From positions 214,969 through 278,968 of the forward strand of contig CAVVGK010000003.1 of the NCBI GenBank assembly GCA_963747755.1: a stretch of DNA of 64,000 nt, in the 5' to 3' direction. The translations under genes were made by a program, and so were the position numbers. The notes beneath the pieces were generated by a model. The model ran no database searches and had not been told where the DNA came from. It was given only the letters and a program-made list of their open reading frames with translations. Positions 44,483 through 54,511 of this stretch are shown here, piece after piece (the first letter of the stretch is position 1; every line of letters starts with the position of its first letter). This stretch comes from DATFVA01 sp963747755 (lineage in GTDB: Bacteria; Bacteroidota; Ignavibacteria; Ignavibacteriales; Ignavibacteriaceae).

Positions 44483-46729
44483 GTGCCGGGTCAGTTCTTC
44501 CAGTTTTCTCCAGCCAGAATATTTCTTCTGATTTTCCTATTTAATGGTATTCTTATGTATGGGCAGAGTACCGGCAATCTCAGAGGTACGATAACCGATT
44601 CCACTTCCGGAGAAGCACTCGCCTACGCCAATGTTTTTGTTAAAGAGAGAGGAACCGGGGCATCAACCGACAAAAGAGGCAATTTTTTAATCATCGGACT
44701 GCCTGCCGATCAAACTTACAAAGTAGTTTTCTCATTCATCGGTTATAATAAGAAAGAATTAAAAGTAAAGATTAAACCAGGAGAAATCACTCATATTAAT
44801 GTACAGCTGGTACCGGTAAACATTGAACTGCAGACGATTGAAAAAATCGGAGAAAAGGTTATTCAGAAGAATGCTACAAATGTCGGCGTACAGACTCTCA
44901 ACATTAAACAGTTGGAAGTGATGCCTAAAGGAGTTGAAACAGATGTACTCAGATCTTTACAGTACTTATCGGGTGTGCGGACTACAGGTGATGTTTCAGC
45001 AAGATATTATGTAAGGGGCGGTACAGGGGATGAAAACCTGGTGCTGCTGAATGGCGTTTCGGTCTACAATCCCTTTCATGCTCTTGGTCTATTCAGCGTT
45101 ATAGACCCCGATATGATTAATAGCGTTGAATTCTATAAGGGGGGGTTTAGTGCTGAATATGGAGGCCGGCTATCATCAGTCCTTGATATTACAACAAAAA
45201 ACGGCAACCAGAAAAGTTATGACTTCGCAGCCGAAGCAAGTTTTCTGACAGGCAAGGTTCTGTTTGAAGGTCCCATACCTCACGGCTCATTTATTTTTAC
45301 AGGGAGGAAGAGTTTTTCGAATAACATTCTTAAGAAATTCTTAAATGATCAGAGTGTCCCTATCAATTTTTATGATGCATCATTTAAGCTGAACTACTCA
45401 AATCCGGATATGCTTAATAACGGAAGATTTCTTCTTTTCGGCTTCTTAAGCGGTGACATTATTCAGTATGATAATCCAGGGAGAGAAGATTTCAACTGGG
45501 ACAACAATATTCTCGGGTTCGAATGGCTCCAGGTTTATGACGTGCCTCTTTATTCGAGACTTGGTTTATCCTTCAGTGGATTTCAAGGAAAAGTAAACCC
45601 GAATGAGAGTAATATCAAACCAAAAGAAAATCAGGTAACCGACGTCAATTTCAGTTTTGATCTTACAAATGTTTTTGAAACCAAAGATGAACTGGGTGCA
45701 GGTTTTAATTTTAAAGCGTTATCCACCAAACTGTACCTGCAGAATAAACAGGGTGTCCCCACAGATCTAAAAGAATTTGGAGGCAGCTTTTCTGTATACG
45801 GCAAATATAAATTTCTGAGATTTGAGAACTTCGGGCTGGATGCAGGTCTTAGGTATAAACTTACGGGTGTTTCTAAAAATGGAGGAGGGATTGCCGAACC
45901 CAGGATAAGTGCAACCTATCGTCCGTTGCCTTTCTTTGCTTTGAAAGGAGCCTGGGGAATTTATTCTCAGGAAGTATCAACCATAGCAGACGAAAATGAA
46001 GTGATAAACCTTTTTGAACCCTGGCTGATCACACCCGAATATCTAAATCCCTCTACCGCTCTTCATTATATTGTCGGAACTGAAGTCAATTTAACAGCGG
46101 AATCTACGGTAGAAATTGAAGGCTATTACAAAATTGTTCATGATCTGCCCCTGATTAATCAGGCAAAGATTTTATCTTCAGACCCCGATCTGATATCCGG
46201 TAGAGGTGAATCATACGGCTGGGAATTTTCTTATAAATATGTCACTCCTGCCGTAAGCATAGTGACTTCATATACTCTCAGCTGGACATACCGTAATATA
46301 GTAGATTATTTATATTACCCCGGATACGATTCAAGACATGGCATAAATCTCAGTGCGGCTTATGATTTTGGAAGCGGGTGGCAGGCCAGTGCTGTATGGA
46401 GTTTCAACTCGGGTCTCCCTTTTACTCCGCTTGCAGGTTATTACGATAAAGTTTTCCCTGCTGAACCAGGGCCTGGCTGGTATTCAGATGATTTTTTCAG
46501 GCCTTATCTGATATTGGGAGACAGAAATATTAAGAGGCTGCCTGCCTATCACCGGCTTGACCTGAGCATCTCCAAATCAATGCAGCTTGGATTTCTGAGG
46601 CTTGCAGTAGATCTAAGTGTTATCAATGTTTATAACCGCGAAAATATATTTTATTTCAAAAGAGATACCGGAGAAAGGGTGAATATGCTGCCCGTTATGC
46701 CGACAGCAACCATAAAAATTAATTTATGA
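44483..46729 (+). CDS. TonB-dependent receptor with N-terminal CarboxypepD_reg-like domain
   Basis: The 748-residue protein starts at GTG with a signal peptide ending near YGQS (about 29). A carboxypeptidase-regulatory-like domain (about 30-110, GNLRGTITDSTSGEALAYANVFVKERGTGASTDKRGNFLI) leads to a plug domain (about 125-235, VLRSLQYLSGVRTTGDVSARYYVRGGTGDENLVLLNGVSVYNPFHALG) and a 22-strand barrel. Role: TonB-powered import of a large ligand across the outer membrane. It overlaps the next gene by ATGA, a standard receptor/lipoprotein pairing. Ligand unknown. Confidence 0.93.
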   Translation: MPGQFFQFSPARIFLLIFLFNGILMYGQSTGNLRGTITDSTSGEALAYANVFVKERGTGASTDKRGNFLIIGLPADQTYKVVFSFIGYNKKELKVKIKPGEITHINVQLVPVNIELQTIEKIGEKVIQKNATNVGVQTLNIKQLEVMPKGVETDVLRSLQYLSGVRTTGDVSARYYVRGGTGDENLVLLNGVSVYNPFHALGLFSVIDPDMINSVEFYKGGFSAEYGGRLSSVLDITTKNGNQKSYDFAAEASFLTGKVLFEGPIPHGSFIFTGRKSFSNNILKKFLNDQSVPINFYDASFKLNYSNPDMLNNGRFLLFGFLSGDIIQYDNPGREDFNWDNNILGFEWLQVYDVPLYSRLGLSFSGFQGKVNPNESNIKPKENQVTDVNFSFDLTNVFETKDELGAGFNFKALSTKLYLQNKQGVPTDLKEFGGSFSVYGKYKFLRFENFGLDAGLRYKLTGVSKNGGGIAEPRISATYRPLPFFALKGAWGIYSQEVSTIADENEVINLFEPWLITPEYLNPSTALHYIVGTEVNLTAESTVEIEGYYKIVHDLPLINQAKILSSDPDLISGRGESYGWEFSYKYVTPAVSIVTSYTLSWTYRNIVDYLYYPGYDSRHGINLSAAYDFGSGWQASAVWSFNSGLPFTPLAGYYDKVFPAEPGPGWYSDDFFRPYLILGDRNIKRLPAYHRLDLSISKSMQLGFLRLAVDLSVINVYNRENIFYFKRDTGERVNMLPVMPTATIKINL

Positions 46730-47688
46730 AGAAATTTTATTTAATCTTGTTCTGTTTTCTTTCACTGCTGATAATCCCTTCGTGCGATCAAAGCCTGAAT
46801 CCTAAAGGTGATTATTATGAAAGATATGCGCTTAATTGTATCCTGAGCGGGGATACCAGCTATCAGGTCGCGATGATTTCCCATAGCTATGAAGTAGATG
46901 GATACGATCCATATACTAATACAGCCGATCCGGCTGTTACAGGAGCAGATCTGAGACTATGGTATAATGATTCGGTATTTGTATTCCGCGATAGTGTGGT
47001 CAGCAGATCGGGAAACACATTGTATGATGATTCACTCAGAATTTATTATCTGAAAAATATTCATATAGATTTTAATAAAACGATCGAAATAGAAGCACTG
47101 CTTCCAAACGGAAGGAGACTCAGATCAACAACAACCAGTGCGAAGGAAATAATTTTTGATGAACCTAACAACTCTAAGGTCATTCCCCCTATAAATACAC
47201 CTCTTGTACATATTTATTGGAATAAGTATGGGGTCAACGGGTTATTTTACACCACATTTACCGTTACCTATTTCAAGAAAGTTAACGGACAGACGGAAAA
47301 GCACACCATAGCGATGCCTCTCAAGTATAATCTGGCAGATGGTGAAAAAATTCCTGTATATCCCCCCATATCCGGATTACCGGCTGTCGTTTATAATCCT
47401 GATGTCATCAAACAAACGCTTGAATCGATTTCTGAAGGAGATCCGGATAAAGGCAATTATTCAATATTGATAAATAACCCTATTAAAGTTTATTCACTTG
47501 ACGGAAACCTTGAACGTTACTATTCTTCAACCATTACTGAAAACAATTTCACTGTCAGGCTGGATGAAAATGATTATTCAAACATCACCGGCGGGTTTGG
47601 AGTATTCGGTTCATACATAATAAAAGAATATAACATTAGATTTCTGGCTGAGTTTATAACAGAACTGGGATATAATCCTGTTTATTAG
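46726..47688 (+). CDS. DUF4249-like surface lipoprotein
   Basis: The 320-residue lipoprotein has lipobox IPSC (Cys20) and a beta-rich body with the family pattern of DUF4249: YERYALNCILSGDTSYQVAMISHSYEVDGYDPYTNTADPAVTGADLRLWYNDSVFVF. DUF4249 proteins are regularly encoded beside TonB-dependent receptors in Bacteroidota. Function is probably ligand handling at the surface, by association. Translational coupling to the receptor is evident from the ATGA overlap. Confidence 0.72.
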   Translation: MKKFYLILFCFLSLLIIPSCDQSLNPKGDYYERYALNCILSGDTSYQVAMISHSYEVDGYDPYTNTADPAVTGADLRLWYNDSVFVFRDSVVSRSGNTLYDDSLRIYYLKNIHIDFNKTIEIEALLPNGRRLRSTTTSAKEIIFDEPNNSKVIPPINTPLVHIYWNKYGVNGLFYTTFTVTYFKKVNGQTEKHTIAMPLKYNLADGEKIPVYPPISGLPAVVYNPDVIKQTLESISEGDPDKGNYSILINNPIKVYSLDGNLERYYSSTITENNFTVRLDENDYSNITGGFGVFGSYIIKEYNIRFLAEFITELGYNPVY

Positions 47689-47710
47689 AAAGACGAAGAG
47701 TCTATTTGAG

Positions 47711-49186
47711 ATGAAAGAAAAGTATCCATTTAAACCATTTTATATATCTTCAATAATTATTCTATTATTATTGAGCAGTACAGCGTTTATCTGTGATAAA
47801 GAAGTCACTATCACCCCTCCTCCGGGTCCGGTTTCCACCGGTCAAATAATAATCAGATCAAATCCCGAAGGTTCAACTATATATTTAAATGGAAGAAATA
47901 CCGGCAGAAAAACACCAGACAGTCTGACCTATCTTGAAAACGGTGTTTATCAGCTTACCCTTAAAAAGCAGTACTTCAGAGATACTTCAGTAATTCTTAA
48001 TGTAACGGAAAAAGCAGCAGTCGATACAAATATTGACTATTTATCAAATCCTTCCATGTACGGCAGCCTTAAGGTTACATCCTCCCCGGATAGTTCAAAT
48101 ATATTTATAAATGACAGTTCAACAGGACTATTGTCCCCTGCAGTTATTATGGGTCTGATTCCAGGCATTTATAATGTTTCATTAAGAAGGATCGGATTCC
48201 GTGATGCTCTTATAAAGGACGCCGTTGTGGAAAGCAACGTTGTGAGAACAATTTTTTCTGCTTTAGAGGATACGACTGTATGGGTAAATTTTACAACGTT
48301 AAATAGCAATATCCCTACAAACGTATTATCGTGTATTACTACAGATTTAAACGGAATCAAATGGCTTGGAACCCTTGAATTCGGGGTGCTCCGGTTTGAT
48401 GGGAATGAATTTGAAAAATATGATAAGAACAATTCACCATTGCCCGACAACAAGATCCTGTGTCTTATGGTTGATCCCTCAAACAGACTCTGGATTGGTA
48501 CAGATAACGGTCTTGCAGTTAAGACTAACGGGAGCTGGAGTGTCTACACTAAAGATAATTCCGGCCTGCCGATCAACAGCATCAGATCATTAGCTGCCGG
48601 CAATAACAATACAATATGGATAGGGACATCGCTCGGACTCGTAAAATATGACGGGAGCTGGGAAACATATACTATCAGTCCTAATATTACCAACTGGATA
48701 AGTACTATATCGATTGATGAGGCTGGAAATAAATGGATGGGAATAAGTGATACAAGCGTGGGTATAGTCTCGTTCGATGGATCAAATTTCACAAACTATC
48801 CTATCGAAGAATACGAGTATCTAACTAAAAATGTAGTTTGCTCTTCGGTATCTCCTTCCGGTCAGATTTGGTTCGGATGCAATCCCTTTAACGGAGTATC
48901 AGGGGGGTTGTCATATTTCGACGGAATTAATTTTCTAAACATAGAACTATCTTCATTTACATTGATAGATAATATTTTTATCGGCAGCACCGATATCAAA
49001 TGGATATCGACGGGAAGGGGATTATATAAAATAACAAGCACATCACAAATAACCAGATACCATACCGAAAATTCCGCCTTACCCACAAATGAAATAAAAG
49101 GTGCGACTGAAGACAATGCCGGAACAATATGGATAGCCACAAGCACTGCAGGGCTGGTAAAATATAAAATATGGAATGATTTCTAA
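47711..49186 (+). CDS. PEGA-domain and Reg_prop propeller protein, probably secreted or surface-bound
   Basis: The 491-residue protein has an N-terminal hydrophobic segment (about 10-27, IISIILLLLLSSTAFIC), whose Cys may be a lipid site. Two PEGA domains follow (about 42-110, GQIIIRSNPEGSTIYLNGRNTGRKTPDSL; about 115-185). The last 300 residues are propeller repeats such as NGIKWLGTLEFGVLRFDG, NRLWIGTDNGLAV and NTIWIGTSLGLVKYDG. It stops after the propeller, with no kinase or T9SS domain. It lies 22 bases after the DUF4249 gene and so belongs to the receptor operon. Role unknown; sensing or surface binding is inference. Confidence 0.8.
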   Translation: MKEKYPFKPFYISSIIILLLLSSTAFICDKEVTITPPPGPVSTGQIIIRSNPEGSTIYLNGRNTGRKTPDSLTYLENGVYQLTLKKQYFRDTSVILNVTEKAAVDTNIDYLSNPSMYGSLKVTSSPDSSNIFINDSSTGLLSPAVIMGLIPGIYNVSLRRIGFRDALIKDAVVESNVVRTIFSALEDTTVWVNFTTLNSNIPTNVLSCITTDLNGIKWLGTLEFGVLRFDGNEFEKYDKNNSPLPDNKILCLMVDPSNRLWIGTDNGLAVKTNGSWSVYTKDNSGLPINSIRSLAAGNNNTIWIGTSLGLVKYDGSWETYTISPNITNWISTISIDEAGNKWMGISDTSVGIVSFDGSNFTNYPIEEYEYLTKNVVCSSVSPSGQIWFGCNPFNGVSGGLSYFDGINFLNIELSSFTLIDNIFIGSTDIKWISTGRGLYKITSTSQITRYHTENSALPTNEIKGATEDNAGTIWIATSTAGLVKYKIWNDF

Positions 49187-49404
49187 CTTAAATAATTACC
49201 TTCTGCTAGAACGCTTGTTTAATCGTTTATTGAGTATTTCATTCAATTATACTATTTTACAAAAAATGTGATGATAACCCGGACCGGTGAAAGAATAACG
49301 ACTAAATAGCGATTTACACAGATACAGGGAGTTCTTCATTAATCAGCCTTCAGAAATTAAGTGAATTCTACAGTTAAAAATCATTAACAGTAGGAATTAA
49401 GGGT

Positions 49405-51141
49405 ATGGCAATTAAAAAATTTAAAATTGTACTCTCAGCATCGTTTGTAGTTATCTTATTAAACTGCCCGCCGAATATATACAGTCAGAACGTAGGGTCG
49501 GCTGCCAGCATAAATATTAATAGCATCAGCCTGCCTCTGAACAATCGGGGAAACCTTGCTTCGGTAATGGATCCTAGCATCCAGACATCAGGGGGTATTC
49601 TTGGAGGTCATGAGTTTTTATTCTCCGCGGATATTATTTTGAGCGGGTATACTAATAACAGTATGTGGTCTAACGCAACAGGATATCCAGGTATACAATC
49701 TTATCAGCCGGGTACAATAGGAATGAATCCCAATGATTCTATAGCTTCAATTTACAGGTTAGGGGCATCTGATCCTCCCTTCGGAGAAAGCTGGCAGGAC
49801 TGGAGGAATGCTGTTGACCTTGGGGCTGATTTTTATGACGGCAATAATGATGGAGTATATGATCCTGTTGATTTGAACAATAACGGCATCTGGGATCCGA
49901 ATGAAGACAAACCTGACATACCAGGCGATGAAAGCTTCTGGTGTGTGTATAATGATGGTGTTCCGGCAAGTGAAAGATGGTGGGGATCAGAACCACAGGG
50001 TATAGAAATCAGGCAGACAATTTTTGGGTTTTCCGCAGCCAGCGTTCTTGACAGCGTCTTATTCATAAGGTACAGGATAAAAAATACAGGCTTACTTGCA
50101 GAGACTCTCCAAAATGTTTATTTCGGACATTTTGCGGATGTTGATATAGGAGAGGTAGATGGATTTGAGCACACGCGTATAGGATGTGATACACTCAGAA
50201 ATGCCAGCTTTGGCTACCATATTGGACCCAGTCCAACGGATTGGGGAAACAATCCACCTTGTTTCCTTACAGATCTGCTGCAAGGACCTTTATCATCAAT
50301 CCCTGGAATTTCTTTTGAAGACCTTAACAGTAACAATATTTATGATGAAGGAATTGACATACCGCTGGATACTTCCCGCATCCTCAGAGGACCTTTGGGA
50401 GCGAAGGTTTATCCGGGAGAACAAAATTTAAAGATGACCGCCTCTATTTTAATTCTCAACGCATCACCCTACAACGGTGATCCTTACAGTATTACCCAGG
50501 CCAGGAATTATTTACAGGGTTTATCATTGGATGGTGAATTGGTTGATCCCTGCTCCTGGCCTTTAGCGTATGTATACGGCGAAATACCCTGCAGTGAAGT
50601 TAATCCTCACTATTGGTGTTCAGGTGACCCTGTAACAAAAACCGGATGGTTACCAATCTTTGAAGGTAATGTCAGGAAAATTCAATCAACCGGGCCTTTC
50701 ACTTTGGTAAAAAATCAGGAGATTGAAATTCTGATCGGATTTATTGTTGGGCGGGGGGATTCAGCGCTCGGCTCAGTAACTGTAGCCAAGGATATCTCCG
50801 ATGAGGTCCAGAGGTTCTATGATGATAATTTCGGATACCCGTTTGATCTGAATGGTGATCACGGACCTGTGAATGATCTGACTTTCGAGTTATTCCAGAA
50901 TTATCCGAATCCTTTTAATTCAACATCAAGGATCAGGTATATAATACCAGAAGAAGGCATAGTAACCATAGAAGTTTTTAACATTCTAGGGCAGAAGGTA
51001 AGTACTCTGCTGAATAAATTTCAGAAAGCAAATCAGTATGAGATTAATTTTAACGGTTCATCACTGGCCAGCGGAATATACATATACAGGATGAAAGTAA
51101 ATAATTTTATTACAAGTAAAAAAATGATTTTAATCAAATAA
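49405..51141 (+). CDS. Secreted protein with T9SS type A sorting domain
   Basis: The 578-residue protein has a signal peptide (residues 1-26), a long region with dockerin-like or calcium-type Asp/Asn segments (DGNNDGVYDPVDLNNNGIWDPNEDK, DLNSNNIYDEGIDIPLDTSR), and a C-terminal sorting domain (about 500-578, LFQNYPNPFNSTSRIRYIIPEEGIV ... KKMILIK). The middle is not recognised. T9SS export is supported by the sorting domain. It stands alone after a 218-base gap. Confidence 0.87.
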   Translation: MAIKKFKIVLSASFVVILLNCPPNIYSQNVGSAASININSISLPLNNRGNLASVMDPSIQTSGGILGGHEFLFSADIILSGYTNNSMWSNATGYPGIQSYQPGTIGMNPNDSIASIYRLGASDPPFGESWQDWRNAVDLGADFYDGNNDGVYDPVDLNNNGIWDPNEDKPDIPGDESFWCVYNDGVPASERWWGSEPQGIEIRQTIFGFSAASVLDSVLFIRYRIKNTGLLAETLQNVYFGHFADVDIGEVDGFEHTRIGCDTLRNASFGYHIGPSPTDWGNNPPCFLTDLLQGPLSSIPGISFEDLNSNNIYDEGIDIPLDTSRILRGPLGAKVYPGEQNLKMTASILILNASPYNGDPYSITQARNYLQGLSLDGELVDPCSWPLAYVYGEIPCSEVNPHYWCSGDPVTKTGWLPIFEGNVRKIQSTGPFTLVKNQEIEILIGFIVGRGDSALGSVTVAKDISDEVQRFYDDNFGYPFDLNGDHGPVNDLTFELFQNYPNPFNSTSRIRYIIPEEGIVTIEVFNILGQKVSTLLNKFQKANQYEINFNGSSLASGIYIYRMKVNNFITSKKMILIK

Positions 51142-51318
51142 AAATATTTACTTAATCTACTTTAATAACAACAAACCATTCTTTAACAGAATTATCAAGG
51201 AGTGAAACAATTCCAGTCCTGCAAACCCCAATGTCATTAAAAGCCAGTAACCCAATTTATCTCCCCTGATCTAAAAAAACCCCCGTGAATGAAGCGTATA
51301 GTTGGAATAGCATCTGTA

Positions 51319-51378
51319 ACTTTGTCAAAGTGGTATTTCTGCAAGTTCCGTAGTTTGACGCATTTTTACTTGCAGAAA
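51319..51378. repeat. Palindromic cluster between convergent genes
   Basis: ACTTTG-t-CAAAGT (51319-51331) is a perfect palindrome. TTTCTGCAAGT (51336-51346) pairs with ACTTGCAGAAA (51368-51378) around a 21-base spacer. The cluster lies between a rightward cargo gene and a leftward operon, so it may be a dispersed repeat or a bidirectional terminator. No T-tract follows. Confidence 0.5.
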
Positions 51379-51392
51379 AGTCAGTGTTTTTA

Positions 51393-52949
51393 TTAGAAAT
51401 ATTGATCTACATTAATGAATCTTTGTGGTTTTGACCAGGTTGAAAAGTAACTTTTATTATCGAGGATCTCATATTTACAATTAAAATAATAATTGAATAA
51501 AATTCTGAACGTATTAACCGGAGTAATTGATTCGGTAATTGGAATTTTCTTATTATTCGAGCACAAAAAAGCATTGAGTATAGGCAGTCTCTCTTTGAAA
51601 GTATTAGCTGTTGGATTTTCCCAGTTCAATAAAAGACCGGGGCCATGATCAGACTGCAAAATGATGACAGTTTCTCTGTCCTTGTTTACTAATATTTTAT
51701 CTACCATCTTAATTATTAATTTGTTAATCTCTTTCATTTGAGAAATATAATTGTCCTTATATTCAGCCATAAGAGATTTATTTAAACTGTGATAATGAGA
51801 ACCATCAGAATAACCAAATGTATGCTTTTTCAGTTTCTCAAGAAATCTTTCATTTTTACTTAGAACAAAGGGCGGATGAGGTGCAACAATATGAGCAAAC
51901 AAGAACATCGGAGCGTGCGTTTTAATATCAGGTATCTTCTGAATGGCAGAAATTATTCTTTGTCTGTGTAAAAAAATAGGTGATTTATATGGAAGTGACT
52001 TTAGCAAATTGTACACGGGTGTTAGTCCAATTAACATAAATTGAAATTCATCTAACGTAAAACTGGGTACAACGTATAAATCAGAATTTTTTATCTCGGT
52101 CCCAGAATACCCTGTTGCAAATGTCACAACATCATAACCTAACTTCTTAAAAAATGAAAATACACTATTATTAATTATTTCTGAGCTTAGGTTACGTCTA
52201 TAAATTTTCGTACTTACTGAATCATTTATAATAGAGTCATGATAATCCATATTTAATGTACTTGACAGGGAGAGCAAGGTTTGTGCATAATTTGCTCTGC
52301 TATTTCTTGCTATGAAAAAATTACGATGCTCTAATTCATTTAAAAAACTGTGATTATCAAATCCATAAACCGATTTGAGTACATCATCCCTGCCATACCC
52401 ATCTAATATTATGTAATAGATATCCGGTCTTTCAACATTGCCTGGTGATGCAATGAGCTTTTCTCTAACCTTCGGTTTTAATTCAGTCTGCATTCTATCA
52501 GTTCTAATTAATTCTGTTTGGGCAATTGTAAAAATCGGATAGACTAACAAACCAATAGCTATAAAATTAAGTAATGCATTTATTGCTAAATATTTTTTTA
52601 GAAATTTAAGAACCAGATTTGAAATTATTGTAAATATTAGGATCAGATTAACTGACACGTATAAATCAGCATCAATACCAAATGTGTTTTCAATATATTT
52701 ACCGACTAACTCAATGAGATGACCGTATGAAAAAAAAAGTAAAAAGAAAATGCTGGTGATAATTGAACTTTTATATTTATTTTTTATAAAAAGATTTAAA
52801 AGCGCCCATACAAATATTGAAGCAAAAAAAGTAAAGATTATTGGAATAAATATATGGTTAATCTCCAGCATTGATATATTTATCACATATAGAAGCAAGA
52901 CTGGATAAATGGCAAACAGAATTGTATGGAATGGGATTTTCTTGAACAC
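51393..52949 (-). CDS. Membrane-anchored sulfatase-like (alkaline phosphatase superfamily) protein
   Basis: The 518-residue protein has four or five N-terminal membrane segments (about 10-155) and a periplasmic sulfatase-like domain. Visible elements are the metal segment DIYYIILDGYGRDD (about 176-189), the nucleophile region NYAQTLLSLSS, and C-terminal metal ligands in FAHIVAPHPPFV and LQSDHGPGLLLNW. This architecture resembles LTA-synthase and phosphoethanolamine-transferase-like enzymes that modify surface glycans. The substrate is unknown. It follows the methyltransferase gene by nine bases, last in a three-gene operon. Confidence 0.85.
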   Translation of the reverse strand: MFKKIPFHTILFAIYPVLLLYVINISMLEINHIFIPIIFTFFASIFVWALLNLFIKNKYKSSIITSIFFLLFFSYGHLIELVGKYIENTFGIDADLYVSVNLILIFTIISNLVLKFLKKYLAINALLNFIAIGLLVYPIFTIAQTELIRTDRMQTELKPKVREKLIASPGNVERPDIYYIILDGYGRDDVLKSVYGFDNHSFLNELEHRNFFIARNSRANYAQTLLSLSSTLNMDYHDSIINDSVSTKIYRRNLSSEIINNSVFSFFKKLGYDVVTFATGYSGTEIKNSDLYVVPSFTLDEFQFMLIGLTPVYNLLKSLPYKSPIFLHRQRIISAIQKIPDIKTHAPMFLFAHIVAPHPPFVLSKNERFLEKLKKHTFGYSDGSHYHSLNKSLMAEYKDNYISQMKEINKLIIKMVDKILVNKDRETVIILQSDHGPGLLLNWENPTANTFKERLPILNAFLCSNNKKIPITESITPVNTFRILFNYYFNCKYEILDNKSYFSTWSKPQRFINVDQYF

Positions 52950-52958
52950 TTCAGTTTC

Positions 52959-54338
52959 CTATCTTAATTTCATTAAGTATAAAGTTCTACCCGATGCTGT
53001 AATAGTAGTCTTTCTAATAATATTGTAAGATTTCATAAAAGCTTTTTCAAAATACTCCAGATTATAATTAGCGTAAATATCCTTTCGATTCATCAATAAA
53101 GATTTAACCTGGATATCTTGCTTGGGAATAAATTCTATTATTAAATGATTTGCTAGTTGTGCAAAGAATTTTACCAGTTCATCAAAGGGAACATTGTTCG
53201 TAATAGATAGATGATGAATTAAAGCTAATGCCATGGCTGCATCTACCTTCTTCCTCTTCTGAAATGAATTTCTTTCCTTGTTGTCCCATCCAAGATTAGG
53301 ACTGGGATTAGTCAGGTCTAAATATAAAGGAAGGATGTTTTTTTCTTGTTTCCGTTTACCTTCAAGATAATTAAGTTCAACACAATAGGGATCAAAATCT
53401 GTAGATATTGTATAAATATTTTTCGAGGAAGAAATACGGCTGAATAATCCCGTGTTTGAACCAAAATCGATCAAAGTGGAAGGATTTATTTCTTTAATAT
53501 ACTCTTCTACTGTTTCTCTCTTTTTTTCTAGCTCTATTTTGGAGTAGGAATTTTCAATATAATAGTCACCCCAAGTGGAATTCTTGATTTTTATTTTTAA
53601 TCCCAATATGGATTTTTCTAGGTTATCAATTAGCGCGAAAAGTCCGTTTTTTGTGATCTTAATGGTGCGATTAATTTTATGAAAGTTGGAATGTTTTTCA
53701 CTCAATGAATGCAGATAAATGTGAGATAAATTTGTAAACCTAAAAAAAGATTTTTGCGGTAATAGGTTTCTTGTAAGATCAAGAGGAATTCCATCTATAA
53801 ACAAAGATAACAATCTGTTCATTCTTAAATCATTATACTTCATTAGAAGCAGAGGTGCGAGAAAATGCATACAAAATTGCCTGTAAGCAACCCAAGGTTT
53901 TCCCACTATATATTTTTCGAAGGATAATGTGTCAATAAAAACAGGGCGGCCATCCTGAAATTGTATATTATATGCGGATGCGTCTTTTAGTATCATATTG
54001 TTCTCAAGAGAAATTCGTTGTATCCTTAATGTAGTTAAAGCTGCATCTTTTAGCTGACTGAATGACCATTCGTAGGGATAAGAAATAAATTTAATTTGAT
54101 TGGGTTGAAGCACTTTGTAAATGTCCGGAGGATCTAACTCGATATGATCAATTTCTTCGTGCTTGATTAATAGATTATCAGTAGTCAATCTATTATAAAG
54201 TCCCGATGATATGAAATAGTCATAGTGATCTTTATAGGATTCTCTAACTGCTCTAAGGATATTTTTATTTCTTAAAAATATAAAACCTGATGGATCCCTG
54301 AATGAAGCAGGAGATTTTTCGATTTCAAAAGAATTCAA
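52959..54338 (-). CDS. Class I SAM-dependent methyltransferase
   Basis: The 459-residue protein starts at TTG 54338 inside the stop of the preceding 58-codon gene (TTGA overlap). The C-terminal half holds the SAM-binding Rossmann motif TLIDFGSNTGLFSRI, then STDFDPYCVE and a VDAAMALALIHHLSI segment. The N-terminal 200 residues (PASFRDPSGFIFLRNKNILRAVRESYKDHY ... DASAYNIQFQDGRPVFIDTLSFE) are typical of a family of large methyltransferases found beside glycan genes. Substrate unknown. Probably acts in surface glycan or lipid modification, by association with the sulfatase-like gene. Confidence 0.83.
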   Translation of the reverse strand: MNSFEIEKSPASFRDPSGFIFLRNKNILRAVRESYKDHYDYFISSGLYNRLTTDNLLIKHEEIDHIELDPPDIYKVLQPNQIKFISYPYEWSFSQLKDAALTTLRIQRISLENNMILKDASAYNIQFQDGRPVFIDTLSFEKYIVGKPWVAYRQFCMHFLAPLLLMKYNDLRMNRLLSLFIDGIPLDLTRNLLPQKSFFRFTNLSHIYLHSLSEKHSNFHKINRTIKITKNGLFALIDNLEKSILGLKIKIKNSTWGDYYIENSYSKIELEKKRETVEEYIKEINPSTLIDFGSNTGLFSRISSSKNIYTISTDFDPYCVELNYLEGKRKQEKNILPLYLDLTNPSPNLGWDNKERNSFQKRKKVDAAMALALIHHLSITNNVPFDELVKFFAQLANHLIIEFIPKQDIQVKSLLMNRKDIYANYNLEYFEKAFMKSYNIIRKTTITASGRTLYLMKLR

Positions 54339-54511
54339 GATTCTTTAGATTTAAAAAATTTATCTGAAAAGAGATTAATTATCTTTCTCCAGTACGTTTT
54401 AAATGCAAACAAACCCCCAAGTATAGTAGCAATTAATACCTGTACTAAATAGCTTCCTGTTCCTGGATCTATATATGCAAGAACTGGTTGAAATTCCCCA
54501 AAATTAAACAT
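54335..54511 (-). CDS. Small conserved membrane protein with IDPGTGSYLVQ motif
   Basis: A 58-codon frame runs from ATG 54511 (ribosome site AAAGGAG upstream) to TGA 54337-54335, overlapping the methyltransferase TTG start. The product has a short N-terminus, the motif AYIDPGTGSYLVQVLIATIL (residues 12-31) that runs into one membrane helix, and a basic tail (KTYWRKIINLFSDKFFKSK). Small proteins with this D-P-G-T/S-G-S motif are, to my knowledge, common next to sulfatase-like membrane enzymes, but have no assigned function. It is first in the operon with the methyltransferase and sulfatase. Confidence 0.82.
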   Translation of the reverse strand: MFNFGEFQPVLAYIDPGTGSYLVQVLIATILGGLFAFKTYWRKIINLFSDKFFKSKES

